NCBI GenBank assembly: GCA_016177145.1
Contig: JACOVV010000058.1
Coordinates: 1 to 12,035, forward strand
Reading direction: 5' to 3'
From: Candidatus Omnitrophota bacterium
Lineage (GTDB): Bacteria; Omnitrophota; Gorgyraeia; JACOVV01
DNA: 12,035 bases
A program made the position numbers and the translations under genes. Under the pieces are notes generated by a model. That model was not told where the DNA came from. It did not search any database and saw only the letters and a list, made by a program, of their open reading frames with translations. Below, piece by piece: positions 10,124 to 12,035 of the stretch. Positions within the stretch are counted from its first letter, which is position 1; each line of letters begins with the position of its first letter.

Positions 10124-12035
10124 ATGAGTGAAGCTAGAAGCTGGAAGCTAGAAGCTGGGAGTGAAAAGGAGGGTCTGATCGCCGACCTGCATCGGCCGCG
10201 GTTTAAGCCGTGGTTGAAGAGTATCGCTTGGACAGTCATCCTGACTTTCTCATGGGAGCAGGTAGTCTGGGCGGCGCCGGACCTGATCCGTGATTGGCAG
10301 AGGGCCGATAAGCTGGCTCCGTACTCCGCGGGGAGCACGAGAGAGCGGGGAAGCGCCGAAACAGCCGAAAATCCGATTCGAGCGCAAACCACTTTTCCAG
10401 GAATCGGCCCGGATCGAGAATTGAATCAGTTGGATCAGGAAGCAAATCCTTCTCTAAGACCGTTGATGACTCAAGAAGAGAGGGAAAGTCTTCTTGAAGG
10501 GGCTGACAACGCAAAAGCCCGCATTGATCAGGTTCTCATGCTCCCAACACCTGAGCCGGGGATTAGCCATCTCACGACACCAGGAGAGCTTTTCAGCAAA
10601 GAGTTCACGGACGCTGAAAAAGAGTTTGTCAGCCGTCTCAAATCGGGGACGCCGGAAGGGGTGACGCTGAGCGAGAGGGAATTGTTGCTTCAAGTTTACG
10701 TGAAGCGGCTGATCGAACGGGCCAAGGAGGATGAGAAAGAACAGGTCAGGGTCACGAACCGGTTCAGTCTGCTGGGGCTGATCGGAGTGGAAAACAAAGT
10801 TCACGGGATCCAGCGCGGCGGGGCTGTCTCGCTGGGAGTCAGGCCGGACCGGGAAAGAATCCTGGCGTGGTTTGAGCAAAATTTTAAGATCAGTCAGGAA
10901 GAACTTCGGGCCCTGCTCGATACCGCCGGTTTTGATTTGCAATTACTGTTTGGCGAAGGAAAAGAGACAAAACAGGCGGTCCGTGAATGGCGGCTGTTGG
11001 CCCGCGAGTTCCAGTCCGAGCAGGAAAAAGCGTTCCGCAAACTGGACGAATTCCATCACCAGGTCAAACTCAAGGAGAACAAACTCCTCTGGCTCTGGGA
11101 AAAGAAAAACGCTCTTCTCTGGCTGGCCTTTGTCATCATCGCCGCTCTTCCGATCACTCAAGGTTTTGTCTCCGGGTTTTTCCTGGTTTTAGGCCCCTCT
11201 CTGGTCCATCTGCTTTACGGATTTTTCTTCAAGTATCCGGTTCAAGAAATAAGGTTCCATCTGGGGGGAGTCAAGAGGGATTTTATGGGCCGGCTGGGGA
11301 ATCAGCAATCGGGGGTTGAAAGCTCTTACTCGGCGCTGGCCAGGGTGTTGTTGGAAAGTTCTCCGGAAGTGAGCCAGCGTTTCACCGTCGCCAAGAAGAA
11401 CGCGTTCCAGCGGACCGGTATTGGAGAAACTCTGACCGGGGCCTGGTCTTCCCTGGGGGGTGTTGGGATCTTTCATGGATTGGCGCGGTTTGCGGAAAAG
11501 CGGGCCTTCATCGAATTCATTTCCCTTGTGACCGGCGGGATCCTGCTTGGATTTTTTGGTGGAGCCGGTTTAGCCAATTCGGACCTCTTCGCGCAGGCCT
11601 TGACCGCGACCGATCCCTGGCTCCACTTAGGGAAATTTGTCGTGGAAGGACAGGGGATCGGGCTTCACGAATTGACCCTTTTGGGCAACAAAGAGGCGGG
11701 GCGTGGTTTTGTGGTTCCTACCAGCACGTCGTCTTTGCTTCAGTCGTTTTTGACTTCCGTCGGCATGACGCTTCCGGCGATGGTCTCAAAGAGAGCGGAG
11801 AAGAAATTAGAGCCAAGAGGATCGCTCATCACTTACCGCAGAAAAGTCGCCTGGCAGGCGGCTTTCAGGGCGGGGCTGATTGCGTTGTCTGAAATCTTCA
11901 TCTATCAGGAGACGGCCCATGGCCAGGTAAGGAATCCTCTGATGGCGATTTTGGGTTTATCGAAACAGATCGCGAAATCCATGGCGAGCCGCTCACTGGT
12001 CGGGGCTGAGATCCACGCGGCGGTCGAGACCGGCG
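10124..12035 (+). CDS. Large exported or membrane protein, 3'-truncated by window edge
   Basis: The frame from the ATG at 10124 stays open to the end (637 codons), so the gene continues. No family recognised. Residues ~29-51 are a signal peptide-like segment (FKPWLKSIAW, then hydrophobic to VVWA|APD), followed by ADKLAPYSAGS. Residues ~115-320 are charged and helical. Hydrophobic stretches at ~329-370 and ~463-482, with shorter ones near 545 and 585, suggest a multi-pass membrane part. The annotated start is doubtful: no Shine-Dalgarno site precedes it, the first codons are made of a heptamer repeat, and the predicted signal begins ~28 residues in. A strong AAGGAGGG at 10166-10173 lies downstream, but only non-ATG codons follow it (CTG 10175, CTG 10187). 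In Omnitrophota-like genomes such N-termini often open very large proteins; that is recollection, not proof. Confidence 0.8.
   Translation, partial: MSEARSWKLEAGSEKEGLIADLHRPRFKPWLKSIAWTVILTFSWEQVVWAAPDLIRDWQRADKLAPYSAGSTRERGSAETAENPIRAQTTFPGIGPDRELNQLDQEANPSLRPLMTQEERESLLEGADNAKARIDQVLMLPTPEPGISHLTTPGELFSKEFTDAEKEFVSRLKSGTPEGVTLSERELLLQVYVKRLIERAKEDEKEQVRVTNRFSLLGLIGVENKVHGIQRGGAVSLGVRPDRERILAWFEQNFKISQEELRALLDTAGFDLQLLFGEGKETKQAVREWRLLAREFQSEQEKAFRKLDEFHHQVKLKENKLLWLWEKKNALLWLAFVIIAALPITQGFVSGFFLVLGPSLVHLLYGFFFKYPVQEIRFHLGGVKRDFMGRLGNQQSGVESSYSALARVLLESSPEVSQRFTVAKKNAFQRTGIGETLTGAWSSLGGVGIFHGLARFAEKRAFIEFISLVTGGILLGFFGGAGLANSDLFAQALTATDPWLHLGKFVVEGQGIGLHELTLLGNKEAGRGFVVPTSTSSLLQSFLTSVGMTLPAMVSKRAEKKLEPRGSLITYRRKVAWQAAFRAGLIALSEIFIYQETAHGQVRNPLMAILGLSKQIAKSMASRSLVGAEIHAAVETG
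10130..10157 (+). repeat. Four GAAGCT(A/G) heptamers at the start of the last gene
   Basis: GAAGCTA-GAAGCTG is repeated exactly twice (10130-10143 and 10144-10157), so it is a heptamer array of four or a 14-mer array of two. It begins 6 nt after the A of the presumed ATG and encodes SEARSWKLEAGS. Seven and fourteen are not multiples of three, so a gain or loss of a unit would shift the frame. Confidence 0.8.

Noticed and set aside
10117..10392. 91-codon open frame on the - strand ending in LPASSFQLLAS
   Set aside because: That ending is the antisense translation of the GAAGCT(A/G) array, a familiar artefact in bacterial annotation.
10454..10942. 162-codon open frame on the - strand within the last gene
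   Set aside because: The + strand frame here is open for over 1900 bases and has signal and helix features; the antisense frame has no such support.
1..12035. CRISPR array, tRNA, rRNA or transposase genes
   Set aside because: I saw no short regularly spaced direct repeats with unique spacers, no tRNA-like arms and no transposase motifs. The 279-bp repeats are coding HEAT units.

Overview
The window looks like a chromosomal stretch from an uncultured bacterium that makes large, repeat-built exported proteins. Long alpha-solenoid (HEAT) proteins, N-termini ending in ...SWA or ...VWAAPD, and AT-richer accessory genes among GC-richer ones remind me most of Candidatus Omnitrophota (old OP3) or a PVC-like relative. 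That placement is a recollection of protein style, not a search result; I would give it about even odds. All convincing genes are on the + strand.

Region 1 (1-4954) is a tight four-gene run: a helical protein cut by the left edge (to 1829), an AT-rich HEAT-repeat protein with membrane segments (1841-3820), a short coiled-coil protein (3827-4258), and an unrecognised exported protein (4265-4954). Gaps are 11, 6 and 6 nt, so they are probably co-transcribed. The HEAT gene looks like an insertion. A diverged direct repeat of at least 50 bp (1708-1757 and 3864-3913, 39/50 identical) lies near both ends of it in the same codon phase, and removing one repeat plus the intervening DNA would join genes 1 and 3 into one open frame. 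The first three genes also share a C-terminal (V/L)AL ending.

Region 2 (4955-5270) has no intact gene. It holds a possible eroded 3' gene fragment, a weak promoter and a perfect 12-bp hairpin with a T tract.

Region 3 (5271-8972) is a 1233-residue exported protein: signal peptide, one good dockerin-type calcium loop followed by a degenerate half, seven perfect-length 93-residue HEAT super-repeats (279 bp each), then a duplicated module of about 170-180 residues that I do not recognise.

Region 4 (8973-9685) is a VapBC type II toxin-antitoxin pair with its own promoter and a possible operator palindrome.

Region 5 (9686-10123) is non-coding and contains two consecutive promoter-hairpin-T-tract units, which I read as two candidate small RNAs. 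The second also holds a 15-codon micro-ORF.

Region 6 (10124-12035) is the start of another large exported or membrane protein, running off the right edge. Its presumed ATG is followed at once by four GAAGCT(A/G) heptamers, a possible phase-variable tract or a sign that the true start lies downstream.

Taken together this reads as a surface or secreted protein locus whose genes evolve by tandem repeat expansion, cassette insertion and end shuffling, interrupted by a toxin-antitoxin module. A role in cell-surface contact or scaffolding is inference only.
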